Assembly (NCBI GenBank): GCA_016200135.1
Contig: JACQFI010000045.1
Coordinates: 1 to 64,000 of the forward strand
DNA: 64,000 bases
Direction: 5' to 3'
Source of the DNA: Planctomycetota bacterium
GTDB taxonomy: Bacteria > Planctomycetota > SZUA-567 > H5-PLA8
Position numbers and translations under genes: made by a program. Positions 8,955 through 17,329 of this stretch are shown piece by piece. The notes under the pieces were generated by a model. It searched no databases. It was given only the letters and a program-made list of their open reading frames with translations, and had not been told where the DNA came from. The stretch's first letter is position 1; the number at the start of each line of letters is the position of its first letter.

Positions 8955-9135
8955 CCATGCTAGCAGCATACACCAGATCCAGACGGCTTATCGCTATTAA
9001 ATTATTGTATTTATAAATGCATATTTTATATTATGATACATAAAGAATGTCATTCGCCTGAGGTGCTCCGTAAAGGTAGCATTTCTCGCACTCGGCCAAC
9101 ACTGTAAAGTTGGAAGTATAGCGTCTAGTGATCTA
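8955..9135. other. AT-rich spacer between two operator-like sites
   Basis: This non-coding stretch is strikingly AT-rich, especially 8990-9055 with runs such as TTTATAAATGCATATTTTA, against a GC-rich background. It separates the tandem repeats at 8916-8954 from the palindrome at 9136-9152. It could favour DNA bending or looping between repressor sites or hold promoter elements. No gene is seen in it. Confidence 0.4.
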
Positions 9136-9152
9136 AAGTTATTAGATAACTT
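9136..9152. promoter_or_regulatory. Perfect operator-like palindrome AAGTTAT-TAG-ATAACTT
   Basis: This is a perfect 7-bp inverted repeat with a 3-bp centre, identical in its arms to the repeats ahead of the GntR gene. It lies 72 bp beyond the stop of the membrane-protein gene and about 180 bp upstream of the tandem sites. It is probably the best single binding site for the adjacent GntR/LacI-type regulator, perhaps an auxiliary operator for looping. Confidence 0.6.
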
Positions 9153-9224
9153 AGGAGCCGCGTCTCAAACAGTTTAGCGTGCGGTCCAGAACCGATTCCT
9201 GTGGAATGCTTGGGGAAAGGCTCG

Positions 9225-11366
9225 TTATCCGGAGCGGATGATGTAGCCGAAACGATTGCTCATAAAGCACGAAGCCAGGGCCCAGAAGACTGCCGCCGCC
9301 GCTTCGCCTGCCACCATTCCGACGAAGAAGTAGCGCCAACTGCTGTACGCCCTCATGCCGCCGAATTTCGAGATCAGCCATTTGCACAGCCAGCCAATGA
9401 AAAAGGAGAACCAGAGTCCATCGTGGGGGAAGCGTGACATCCAAAGCACGTAACCCGCCGGGTGCGGGAACCAGAAGGCAAAGCGCCGGATCAGCGATAT
9501 GCCTAGCATGACGAACGCTCCGGCACCGATCCAGGACAGGTGCCACCAGTTTCGCTTGGCGACGGCGGGCAACTCGGATTCAGGCGCCGTGACGCCTCGC
9601 GCTTCGGCCTCGGCGGTCTTCTTCTCCCAACTTTGGATGCCCGCGACGTCGGTGGCGGTCTGGGGCATTTCCTGGCCCGTCCAATCGGACATGTAGTAGC
9701 CCATGGTTCGCGCGCCGCCTTGCGTGTAGGCCGTACCCAGGAAGGAAAAGAAACTCAAGCCCAGCGTAAATGTGATCGCAAGCACCATCCCGCCGGCCGC
9801 TGAAGATTGGCGCAGGCGAGTTCTGGAAGCTACCTGGAGCGCGTTCAGAATGTTGGCCATGTGGACCATGCGGTACCAGTCGTTGGCGAAGAAACGATCC
9901 GTCCACCGCAGCATCACGTAATTTCCGCCCCCAAGCACCGCGGGTGTGGCCCCAAGCGCCACCAAAGACCCCGGGAAGTCGTACAGTTGCGTGGCCACCA
10001 GGCCGGTCTCGACGCAGAGCCGCGCGAGCCCCGCCGAAAGCAGGACCAGCAACAGCACCATCGGGATACCCCAGATCAGGCCGATGCCGGCCCAACTCAT
10101 CCAGGCCGCCAAACCCAGGCTGCTGATCCCGAAAATGGTCCAGAGCGTGCGCGCGGGGAGTGCGCCCTCGGAAGGCTGTTCCTCGGTAAGGCCCAGCGCT
10201 GCCTGAAAAGAAGCCTTGAGCTCCGCGCGCGCCATCCAGAGCGCGTACAGCGCTAGCATTGCCAGGGCGCCGGTGCCTTGCCCTTGCACGGCCTCCTCGC
10301 CGCCCGCGCTCGCGCCCGCCGCGCCGAGGGTCAGCAGCATCGCCTTGCGCAGCAGATAAAAGAACCAGACGCTGAACGCGACCTCGAGGCTCAGCAGGAA
10401 CGTAAGGCCGATGATCGCCGGAAAGATGTGGGCGTGCAGCGCGCCGATGTCCCGCCAGCGCGAGTCGCTGAAGAGACGCCAGTTCAGGTTCCAGTTCAGC
10501 ATCGGGATGGCGGGCACGCGCGGCTCGATGGAGGAGAGCCCGTTCCAGAGGTGAAGCGCAAAGACCACCAGCAGCCCGGTCACGAACATCCGGCGCGCGC
10601 CCTTTATGGGTTCCGTCTGTTCCGCTTGGGGTTCGCGCAGGTCCGAGTGCAGGCTCAAGATTGTGAGCGGCACCTCGGCCACCGGGAACGGCAGGCGCTC
10701 GTAATTGGACCAGCGCCGGAAGAGCAGCAGGGACATGCTCAGCCACACGCCGAAGGCCAGCATCAGAGCCAGATACCAGCGCATGTACGGCCCGGCCCAC
10801 TCCGCATAAGGCACCGACCGGCCCGGTGGAAGGCCGTTGTAGAACCATTCGACGGGACGCACATCGGTGGCCGCAGCTCCCGCGGGATCCTGGAGGAAGA
10901 AGCCTTCGCGCAGATACGGATGCAGCAGCGTGGCCCAATGGTTCTCCGGCCGTGCAAAATAGTAGGGACCGGTAACGCTCGTGCTGAAGAAGGTCCAGAA
11001 CCCTGCGCCCGGAAGGGTGTAGGTCACCATCGTCATGCAGAAGACGAGGATCAAGTCGTGCCGCGTGATGCCGAAATCCGTGCCCAGCCTGCGCCGCAGG
11101 CTCTGAAGCAAGAGCACCGTACTGTAAAGAATCAGAATAGGCAGCACGGGCAGCGCGTTGGAGGTGAACCAGGAAGACTGCAGAACGAAGTCGGAGATCG
11201 GAACAAGCACGGTCACGAGCGCGACGACCAGCAATCCGAGCAGCCATCCGCGCCACGTAACGCCCTCCGTGCCCGAGGGGGCCAAAGGGGTCAGAGATTC
11301 CGGCATGTCCGTTGAAAGATTTCGGCCCATGCGATAGGAAGGAGTAGGGCTCTCGTTTTTGCTCAT
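9225..11366 (-). CDS. Multipass membrane protein, DUF6784/DUF6785 type
   Basis: The 713-residue product has about 12-13 hydrophobic segments, the first at about 40-60 (WLLGLLVVALVTVLVP) and the last near the C-terminus (VGMVAGEAAAAVFWAL). Conserved-looking motifs include RHDLILVFCMTMVTYTLPG, RWSNYERLPFPVAEVPL and a C-terminal HPAGYVLWMSRFPHDGLWFS. I associate this pattern with the DUF6785/DUF6784 families of planctomycete-like bacteria, which look like distant relatives of oligopeptide-transporter-type permeases; this was not checked by search. The gene lies upstream of the GntR regulator and the secreted proteins on the same strand, so uptake of a product released by them is a reasonable guess. 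The start ATG has only a short-spaced AGGA before it. Confidence 0.65.
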   Translation of the reverse strand: MSKNESPTPSYRMGRNLSTDMPESLTPLAPSGTEGVTWRGWLLGLLVVALVTVLVPISDFVLQSSWFTSNALPVLPILILYSTVLLLQSLRRRLGTDFGITRHDLILVFCMTMVTYTLPGAGFWTFFSTSVTGPYYFARPENHWATLLHPYLREGFFLQDPAGAAATDVRPVEWFYNGLPPGRSVPYAEWAGPYMRWYLALMLAFGVWLSMSLLLFRRWSNYERLPFPVAEVPLTILSLHSDLREPQAEQTEPIKGARRMFVTGLLVVFALHLWNGLSSIEPRVPAIPMLNWNLNWRLFSDSRWRDIGALHAHIFPAIIGLTFLLSLEVAFSVWFFYLLRKAMLLTLGAAGASAGGEEAVQGQGTGALAMLALYALWMARAELKASFQAALGLTEEQPSEGALPARTLWTIFGISSLGLAAWMSWAGIGLIWGIPMVLLLVLLSAGLARLCVETGLVATQLYDFPGSLVALGATPAVLGGGNYVMLRWTDRFFANDWYRMVHMANILNALQVASRTRLRQSSAAGGMVLAITFTLGLSFFSFLGTAYTQGGARTMGYYMSDWTGQEMPQTATDVAGIQSWEKKTAEAEARGVTAPESELPAVAKRNWWHLSWIGAGAFVMLGISLIRRFAFWFPHPAGYVLWMSRFPHDGLWFSFFIGWLCKWLISKFGGMRAYSSWRYFFVGMVAGEAAAAVFWALASCFMSNRFGYIIRSG

Positions 11367-11389
11367 GTTCCTGGGACGCTTATCCTCTT

Positions 11390-11395
11390 ATTATA
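11390..11395 (-). promoter_or_regulatory. -10-like hexamer of the membrane-protein gene
   Basis: On the minus strand a consensus TATAAT sits 24 bp before the ATG at 11366, in an otherwise GC-rich neighbourhood. No good -35 box is seen 17 bp upstream. Confidence 0.3.
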
Positions 11396-11757
11396 TGAAT
11401 GCCGCGCTCCGTTCCGGCGCCCGGGGTTCTTTACGTATCTGAACCTATACACCGGGTTCCATTCGTATGGGCCGCCAAACTTGGCGGTGCACTCGCGTAT
11501 GGATCCGCCATTCTGATTCTCCAAACGAAATGACGGCATCTTAGGATAACGTTTTATGCAGGTAGCAACACTGAGGCCAGGTGAAATGCTCATGTAGCAG
11601 GTTGCCGATTCGGCTGCATGAAAAACATAACGGGAATAAATCGAGCGGTGGGGTTTGCGAACTGTGTTGTCGCTTCCTAAATCCCTAGATATCCTGAGAA
11701 GAGTCTGTCACAAGCGCCGGCGCATGGTTATAGGTTACTAAACAAGCAAGGGTACGC
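11396..11757. other. Divergent intergenic region
   Basis: This gap separates the minus-strand carbohydrate locus from the plus-strand genes starting at 11758 and must hold promoters for both directions. A plus-strand TTGTCG-17 bp-TATCCT pair at 11667-11695 is the best candidate for the rightward promoter, with a leader of about 60 bases. Short open frames here show no motif. No copy of the GntR-type palindrome is seen. Confidence 0.4.
11667..11695 (+). promoter_or_regulatory. Candidate sigma70-type promoter
   Basis: TTGTCG and TATCCT are separated by 17 bp, and the -10 end is 62 bp before the ATG at 11758. The match to consensus is moderate, so this is a suggestion only. Confidence 0.25.
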
Positions 11758-12885
11758 ATGAATTCACCCCCGGGACGCCCTTCTGGGCGAAATCCACAGG
11801 AAGAGGCCGGGTTTCCGCATCGGAGACCGGTTAATAAGCCTACGACTATCGTTACGAAAGCCGCTTTAAGTTCCTCGAAAACCTCGCAGAAGACCTGGCG
11901 CTGCGACGTCTGCGCGCAGCTTGTAGACAAAGCGGAAGTGGTCTCAGGTAAGGCCAAAATCGTCGATGGGCGCATGCTCGTCTGTCCGCGCTGCCTGGAA
12001 AAGCAGGCGGCGCGCAAATCATCCAAGCGTACGCCTGCGATCGCTGGGTTTCTCTTATCGGTGGCGATCGTGGGGGCGGGCTTTCTCATGCCGCGCTACT
12101 TCATGCTGCTGGGCACGCTGGGCTGCGCGCTCACCGCGCTGGTCGCAATGATCTCTCCTGCGCTCTCCAGCCGCGAGCGGGTCCTGGGCCTGGGCGGAGC
12201 TTTGGCCCTCGGGCTGGTATGTGCAGGCGGCATGTATGCGTTCGGCATGGGCGAATCCGCGCGCGGAGACATGGAGCGCATCCGGGAAGAGGCGGAGGCG
12301 GTGCGCAAGCTGCTTGCCGCGGACGACATCCTGGAAGCGCAGCGCCGCGCGGCGCCACTGCTTTCTCCGCCGCCTTCCGAGACGCTCCGGAAACCCAGCG
12401 CCGAAGCTCAGGCCGCGCTGCAATCTCTCGAGAAGTCCTTCGAGGAATGGTTTGCGAAGGACTACGGGCCGACCTCGCCGCTCGAGCGCACGGGATTGCT
12501 TCAACTCTTCCGCGGATTCGGGCAGAAGAACGAGGCCGGACAACCGCGCTTCGCTGGGCTCAAGATTCTTGAGAATAAGCTGCGGCTTCAGGTGCGGACC
12601 GATTCAGACGCGCCGGAAGGAACAAAGGCTAATCCTGCCCTTGAGGCCGAGTGGAGCAGACTGGGCAAGCTGTATGCTGGATACCTGCTGGACTTTTACT
12701 CGGACCTTCCGTCCGCGGAGGTCCGCTGGGTGCGCGTTCAGGCGGCGAGTGAACCCGAGGTCCTGTATGTTTTCACCCTGAACCGGCAGGATTTGCGCAA
12801 AGTCGCCGAACCGGCTGCCCGGGGCGAGAAGGGACCGCCTTCTGGGCCGCCTCCCAATCCGTGGGCGAAGACGTCTTTACCCTAA
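11758..12885 (+). CDS. Zinc-ribbon membrane protein of unknown function
   Basis: The 375-residue product starts at an ATG behind AAGGG. After a Pro/Arg-rich leader it has a Cys pair CDVC near residue 50 and CPRC near residue 77, consistent with a zinc ribbon. Two or three hydrophobic segments follow between about 95 and 165 (AGFLLSVAIVGAGFLMP, LLGTLGCALTALVAMISP, LGGALALGLVCAGGMYAF). The rest, to the C-terminus, is a soluble domain with a helical part at about 165-235 and a Pro-rich tail. No family was recognised. It is followed at 24 bp by the GAF/TPR protein and may be co-transcribed with it and the pseudopilin genes. Confidence 0.55.
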   Translation: MNSPPGRPSGRNPQEEAGFPHRRPVNKPTTIVTKAALSSSKTSQKTWRCDVCAQLVDKAEVVSGKAKIVDGRMLVCPRCLEKQAARKSSKRTPAIAGFLLSVAIVGAGFLMPRYFMLLGTLGCALTALVAMISPALSSRERVLGLGGALALGLVCAGGMYAFGMGESARGDMERIREEAEAVRKLLAADDILEAQRRAAPLLSPPPSETLRKPSAEAQAALQSLEKSFEEWFAKDYGPTSPLERTGLLQLFRGFGQKNEAGQPRFAGLKILENKLRLQVRTDSDAPEGTKANPALEAEWSRLGKLYAGYLLDFYSDLPSAEVRWVRVQAASEPEVLYVFTLNRQDLRKVAEPAARGEKGPPSGPPPNPWAKTSLP

Positions 12886-12908
12886 GTTGCTGGAATGGAG
12901 CGGATCTG

Positions 12909-15779
12909 GTGAGTCTTTCCGAAAGCCAACGTGAGGCTCTGCGAGCCGCCCTCTGGGCTTGTCGCGCGGAAGCCGAGCTGAATGCGGTGTTGCGCAGAGC
13001 GGTGCGCGAGGCCCTCCCGGTCTTTGCAGCGTGCCGCGGATACGTCACGTTCTCTTCCGCCGATGCGAGCGGAACGTTCCCCGGACAGGCGTCAGACGGT
13101 GCCCTTGCCCAGCGGGCGTCCCAGGCGCTCGGCGCGTGCGGATCGTCAGTGGACGCAAAGATATTCACCGGGTCCGAGCGCGTCCCGCACGGCTTGGGTA
13201 GCGCCTTCGAACACGGCGGTCTTTACCTCGAACGCGAGAGCGGACCTTGGAGCGCCGATGACGCGGAAGCCCTGAAGGTATTTGCCGGCGAACTGGGCGC
13301 TCTCCTGCGGGCACATTCGCGCTATGCTGAGGCCGCTGCCGGGCCGTCCGAAGGTACGCTCAGCCATCCCGCGTTCCTCCGCTCCGCCCTGCATCTGCTG
13401 GAAAACTCGAATCGCTACGGCCAGCCGTTCTCCCTGCTGCTGATAGGAATCGAAAGCGGTGACGGCCTTCTCTTGCCGCTGCGCGAGCACCTGCGCTCGA
13501 CGGACTTGGTGGCTCAACCTGAAGTGGGAACCTGGGAGGTCCTGCTGCCCAGCACGGACGCGGCCTCGGTCGCTGTTGTTGTGCGAAAACTCGTCGAATC
13601 CATGGAGCAACGGGCGCAGAACGCCGCGCAGAAGCCGATCCTATGCATTGGCACAGCCACGTTTCCCGACAACGCCGCGGACCTGGCGTCGCTGTTCCAT
13701 CACGCCTTCGCCGACATGCGCGAAGCCCGCGCTCGAGGGACGACGGCCTCCGACGATCTTGCCTTTCCGGCGAGCGCATGGGAGGTGCTGCGCTTTGCCG
13801 GCGCGCCAGGCTCGATGCGCGCAGACGACTGGAAGACGCATGCCGGCGAATGGGAACTGGAAGGCGGGAACTGGGTCTCGAAGGGCGCGGAGGACAACGT
13901 GCTCGTGTGGAAGGCCCCGGTCGCGGGCTCGTTCCGCTTCATCTGCGAAGGCTGGAACGAACACGCGGGCGAACTGTGTATCTTCGGGCATGCGCTGGAA
14001 GACCGGCGCCAGCCGCATTGGGGATACGCGTTTCATATCGGAGCGGAAGGGAATACCGGCGCGAAGCTCACCCGACAGGCGACGACGATGCTCTCGATCC
14101 CTGGTTTTCAGGTCGAAGCGCGCAAGACGTACCGGCTCGAACTCGACTACCATCACGCGGAAGGCCGGGTCGCGTGCTTCGCCGACGGCAAGCGGCTGTT
14201 CAGCTACCGCGATGCGTTCCGCTTTCCGGGCGAGGAACTCGGCTTTTACGCCTGGGGGGCCGGGGCGCACCTGCGGCCGGTCGAGGTCCGGATGTCGAAG
14301 ACGCCGGTCCCTCTTTCGGCCATGGAGACGGCCGACCGGCTGCTGGGAAAGGGCGCGTACCAGGAGGCGCTGGAGCGGTTCGAAGAGATCTCCGCCCAGA
14401 GCCCCGCGGCCCTGGAAGGATCGCTTGCCCGCTTCCGCCAAGGACAGTGCCTGAGCCGGATGGACCGCCGCGACGCCGCCCTTGAGATCTTTGGCGCTCT
14501 GAACGGCACGCCGCTCGAACCGTACGCAAAAGCCGAAGCGGCCACGTGGGCATTCGAAGACCGCCCCGACGCTTCGCCCTTGAAGGGCACGCAACTGTTC
14601 GAAGAGATACTCGCGCGTTTCCCGGTCAGCGAGGCGCGCATGCAGATCTATCCCATAAACATGCTCATCCGGACGCGGGCGCGCATGTTCGGTCCCACGC
14701 GCCGCGAGGACTTGGAGATCCGGCAGCGGCTGTACGCGCTCGCGGCGCATGCGCAGCGCCCGGCCACGCAGCAACAGATCCGCGCGCAATCGGAGTGGGG
14801 GCGCTGTTGCGTCCAACTCGGGCGCTGGACGCAGGCTTTCGACGAGACCCTGGCCTTCCGCAATTCGCTCTCGTCCGTACAGAAGACCGTGGCCTCCAGC
14901 CATAATAATTTTCACGTATTGGCGCTGGCCTTGAACCGTGACGAGCACCTTCCGGCACCGCCCTTCGATGTGGAAAGCTGGGAGATGGCCGGCTACCCCG
15001 ATTGGTGCAGCGGCTTGGCCGGCCACTGCGTGATCCGGCGGGGCGATCCAGCGGCTTTTGTCGAACTTGCCCGAGCCCAGAAAGCGAACGCGCCTCTCTC
15101 GTTTAACGCAAGCCAGGCCGTGCTCCTCCTTCTGCTGGCGCTGCGCCGCGACGCGGAAGCCGCGGCGTGGCTTGACGAGACGCTCCTGCCGGTCGCACAA
15201 TCGGAAGACTATATCAAGGCTTACTGGATTGGCGGGTTGCTGGCGGATGCGCGGAAAGACGATCTCTTCCATTGCTGGATCGCACAGATGGCTCGAACGC
15301 TCCTGAACGCCGGTCTGCGTTCGCCGGTCTCGAGGTCGCTGTCCGTCCTGAAGGCGCGCTGGGCGATCGAATCCTGCCAGTGGGACACTGCGGCGCGAGC
15401 GTTACAGGGTCTCGCTGCTCCGGATCTGCTGTATCATTTTTCGGATGGCCTCCTTTTTCAGGCGCTGCTTTCATCCCTTGGCTTTTTGAAAGATCCGCCG
15501 AGGACCGCGCTTGCAATATCCGTCGACCGGCGGCTCGCCGGAACTGAATGGGAACTGGCGCGCGCCTTTCTAGGGCAACAGGAGCCCAAGCCCACGGCAT
15601 CATGGCCCCATTCTCTTTGGCGGCCCGAATGGCGACTCTGGCTTGCGCTCTGGTTGGAACACCGCGGCCAGAAATCCGAGGCTCGTGAGATCGCATCCAC
15701 CTGTCTCGACTCAAGATACGGCAGTTCCTACCTCCAACCCAGTTTTGTAGCGCTCTTAAGCCGCTGTAAGACGGAATGA
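12909..15779 (+). CDS. GAF-like / degenerate GGDEF / lectin-like / TPR protein
   Basis: The GTG at 12909 is chosen because GGAG lies 8 bases upstream and it clears the preceding stop; an in-frame GTG at 12861 would overlap the previous gene and lacks a binding site. The 956-residue product begins with a GAF-like region (about 10-140). A diguanylate-cyclase-like fold follows (about 150-285): the strand LLLIGIESG and the end part CIGTATFPDNAADL are present, but the active-site loop reads QPEVGTWEVLLP instead of GGDEF, so it should be catalytically dead. Residues about 300-455 resemble a concanavalin/DUF1080-like domain. The remainder is helical with TPR-like units (LGKGAYQEALERFEEISAQ). There is no signal peptide. 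It may be a cytoplasmic sensor or scaffold linked to the pseudopilin genes downstream. Function is unknown. Confidence 0.65.
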   Translation: MSLSESQREALRAALWACRAEAELNAVLRRAVREALPVFAACRGYVTFSSADASGTFPGQASDGALAQRASQALGACGSSVDAKIFTGSERVPHGLGSAFEHGGLYLERESGPWSADDAEALKVFAGELGALLRAHSRYAEAAAGPSEGTLSHPAFLRSALHLLENSNRYGQPFSLLLIGIESGDGLLLPLREHLRSTDLVAQPEVGTWEVLLPSTDAASVAVVVRKLVESMEQRAQNAAQKPILCIGTATFPDNAADLASLFHHAFADMREARARGTTASDDLAFPASAWEVLRFAGAPGSMRADDWKTHAGEWELEGGNWVSKGAEDNVLVWKAPVAGSFRFICEGWNEHAGELCIFGHALEDRRQPHWGYAFHIGAEGNTGAKLTRQATTMLSIPGFQVEARKTYRLELDYHHAEGRVACFADGKRLFSYRDAFRFPGEELGFYAWGAGAHLRPVEVRMSKTPVPLSAMETADRLLGKGAYQEALERFEEISAQSPAALEGSLARFRQGQCLSRMDRRDAALEIFGALNGTPLEPYAKAEAATWAFEDRPDASPLKGTQLFEEILARFPVSEARMQIYPINMLIRTRARMFGPTRREDLEIRQRLYALAAHAQRPATQQQIRAQSEWGRCCVQLGRWTQAFDETLAFRNSLSSVQKTVASSHNNFHVLALALNRDEHLPAPPFDVESWEMAGYPDWCSGLAGHCVIRRGDPAAFVELARAQKANAPLSFNASQAVLLLLLALRRDAEAAAWLDETLLPVAQSEDYIKAYWIGGLLADARKDDLFHCWIAQMARTLLNAGLRSPVSRSLSVLKARWAIESCQWDTAARALQGLAAPDLLYHFSDGLLFQALLSSLGFLKDPPRTALAISVDRRLAGTEWELARAFLGQQEPKPTASWPHSLWRPEWRLWLALWLEHRGQKSEAREIASTCLDSRYGSSYLQPSFVALLSRCKTE

Positions 15780-15945
15780 TAAGGGTTCCTACTACTCTAG
15801 GTGAAATCCTCATAACGCCTTGATGTGAAATGAGTAGCGACGCGCTTTTAAGCGTAACATAAGCATCGCTGAAGGTACATGATTTAGGGAATGACCATCG
15901 AGGCAAGGGTACTCTAACCTTTTATCGATGGATACGGAGGCACAC

Positions 15946-16719
15946 ATGCCACGAGGCGCCCGAGATTCAGGCTTTACGCTCGTGGAAGTGATTCTCGTTC
16001 TTTTCCTGATGCTCCTGATGTTCGGGATGGCCGTGCCGGTCTTTTCCAAACTTCTGAAAACGTCCCGCGTGGACCAAGCTACGCATGCGGTTTTTACGGC
16101 GCTCTGGCAGACGCGTTCTCAGGCCATGCGCACACGCACGGCGGTTGCGCTGTATTATGGCGATGACACCGCGCAACTGAACCCTCAGCCCTCGCCCGGC
16201 GTCCTGCCGCCTTGCGGCCGGATGGAGATTTGGACCGTGCGGTATTGGAACTATCCCTGGTACCTACTGGCCAACTACACGCAGCCGTATTATCCCATGT
16301 CGCCCGGCAATGCGCCCGATTGGTATCCCTACAATCTTCCCCTGAATTCGCTTACGCCTCTGCCACTGACGCTTCCCGAGAGCGTTCGCGTCCTGGCCGG
16401 TAACTTCAACCGCAACCCCTGGTCCTGTTCTTTCAGTTGGAGCGGCTACAAGAAAGATCCCACCGGCGAACTCAAGCGCCACATGACGGTCTTCGCGCAC
16501 ACGGGATCGCTTACGTGGACCTATCCGCACGTTCTCATTTTCGACGAGGTAACCGGCGACCATCGCATTATTCAGTGTGCGTACCTGGGCATGTATGGCG
16601 TCACTGGAAATGCGCGGCCGGTCATGCTCAAAGAGAAGGCTCGCTACATCGGGTCGAAGCAGATCTCGGATTACCACCAGTTGGGAACCATGATTCGCGA
16701 TTACCCGGGCGACCGCTGA
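15946..16719 (+). CDS. GspH-type minor pseudopilin-like protein
   Basis: The ATG at 15946 is preferred over one at 15928 because GGAGG lies 5 bases upstream. The leader MPRGARDSG is followed by FTLVEVILVLFLMLL, a class III prepilin signal cleaved after Gly with Glu at +5. The 257-residue precursor then has a long helix and a Tyr/Trp/Pro-rich globular domain. N-terminal order in the cluster (H, I, J, K types) and the helix contents QATHAVFTALWQTRSQAM fit GspH or FimT-like proteins. A prepilin peptidase encoded elsewhere would process it. It probably caps a type II secretion or type IV pilus-like filament in the inner membrane. No gspG, gspE, gspF or gspD is in the window. Confidence 0.72.
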   Translation: MPRGARDSGFTLVEVILVLFLMLLMFGMAVPVFSKLLKTSRVDQATHAVFTALWQTRSQAMRTRTAVALYYGDDTAQLNPQPSPGVLPPCGRMEIWTVRYWNYPWYLLANYTQPYYPMSPGNAPDWYPYNLPLNSLTPLPLTLPESVRVLAGNFNRNPWSCSFSWSGYKKDPTGELKRHMTVFAHTGSLTWTYPHVLIFDEVTGDHRIIQCAYLGMYGVTGNARPVMLKEKARYIGSKQISDYHQLGTMIRDYPGDR

Positions 16720-16729
16720 GGGCCACAAG

Positions 16730-17329
16730 ATGAAGCGCGGGTTGCGAGCGCTCACCCTGATTGAAGTGATGATCGCCATGTTCATCTTCATGGTGGGCAT
16801 CGTGGGTGTCCTTGCGGCGCTGCCCACGGGCGTGAACGCGGCCAACTACGTGATCCTGCAGGACGCGGCGATTCATCTGGCGCAGTCCAAGTTCGCGGAG
16901 TTCCGGCGCGACCGCGTCGATCCCGCCGTGGATCTGGCCGAAGGGAGCGTGTACCTGGCCGCTCGCCAGGCTCCGCTCGCGACCTTGCCCAACGGTGGGG
17001 CGCATCCGGATAACTCGGCGGCGGACGTTGGGGCGCGGGGCAAGTGGCGCGACTTCGCGTACCGGAACGCCGACGATCCCTACCGCTATTTCGACGATAT
17101 CGGCCGCTACGAATGGCGCGTGCTGCAGGACGAGCTGAAGATCGTATCGAGCGATAAGACAGGCACCCCTGCGCCCCCCACGGGCTATAAAGCGCCGGTA
17201 GACGGCGGGACCGACATTGGATTGAGGCTGGTGCGCATAGCCGTGCGCTTGAAGGGCACGCCGCGCGAGTTTCTCTTCGTCCAGTACATGGCGCCCGCGG
17301 GCCGCGTGGCCCCGGTGGACGCGCCCTAA
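16730..17329 (+). CDS. GspI/PilV-type minor pseudopilin-like protein
   Basis: This 199-residue protein starts MKRGLRALTLIEVMIAMFIF, a prepilin-type N-terminus with Glu at the equivalent of +5. The residue before the cleavage point would be Ala rather than the usual Gly, which is uncommon but tolerated by some prepilin peptidases. The 10-bp gap from the GspH-like gene and the abutting ATG of the next gene indicate one operon. The globular part is small, as in GspI/PilV. It probably forms a tip complex with the neighbouring H, J and K-type proteins. Confidence 0.72.
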   Translation: MKRGLRALTLIEVMIAMFIFMVGIVGVLAALPTGVNAANYVILQDAAIHLAQSKFAEFRRDRVDPAVDLAEGSVYLAARQAPLATLPNGGAHPDNSAADVGARGKWRDFAYRNADDPYRYFDDIGRYEWRVLQDELKIVSSDKTGTPAPPTGYKAPVDGGTDIGLRLVRIAVRLKGTPREFLFVQYMAPAGRVAPVDAP

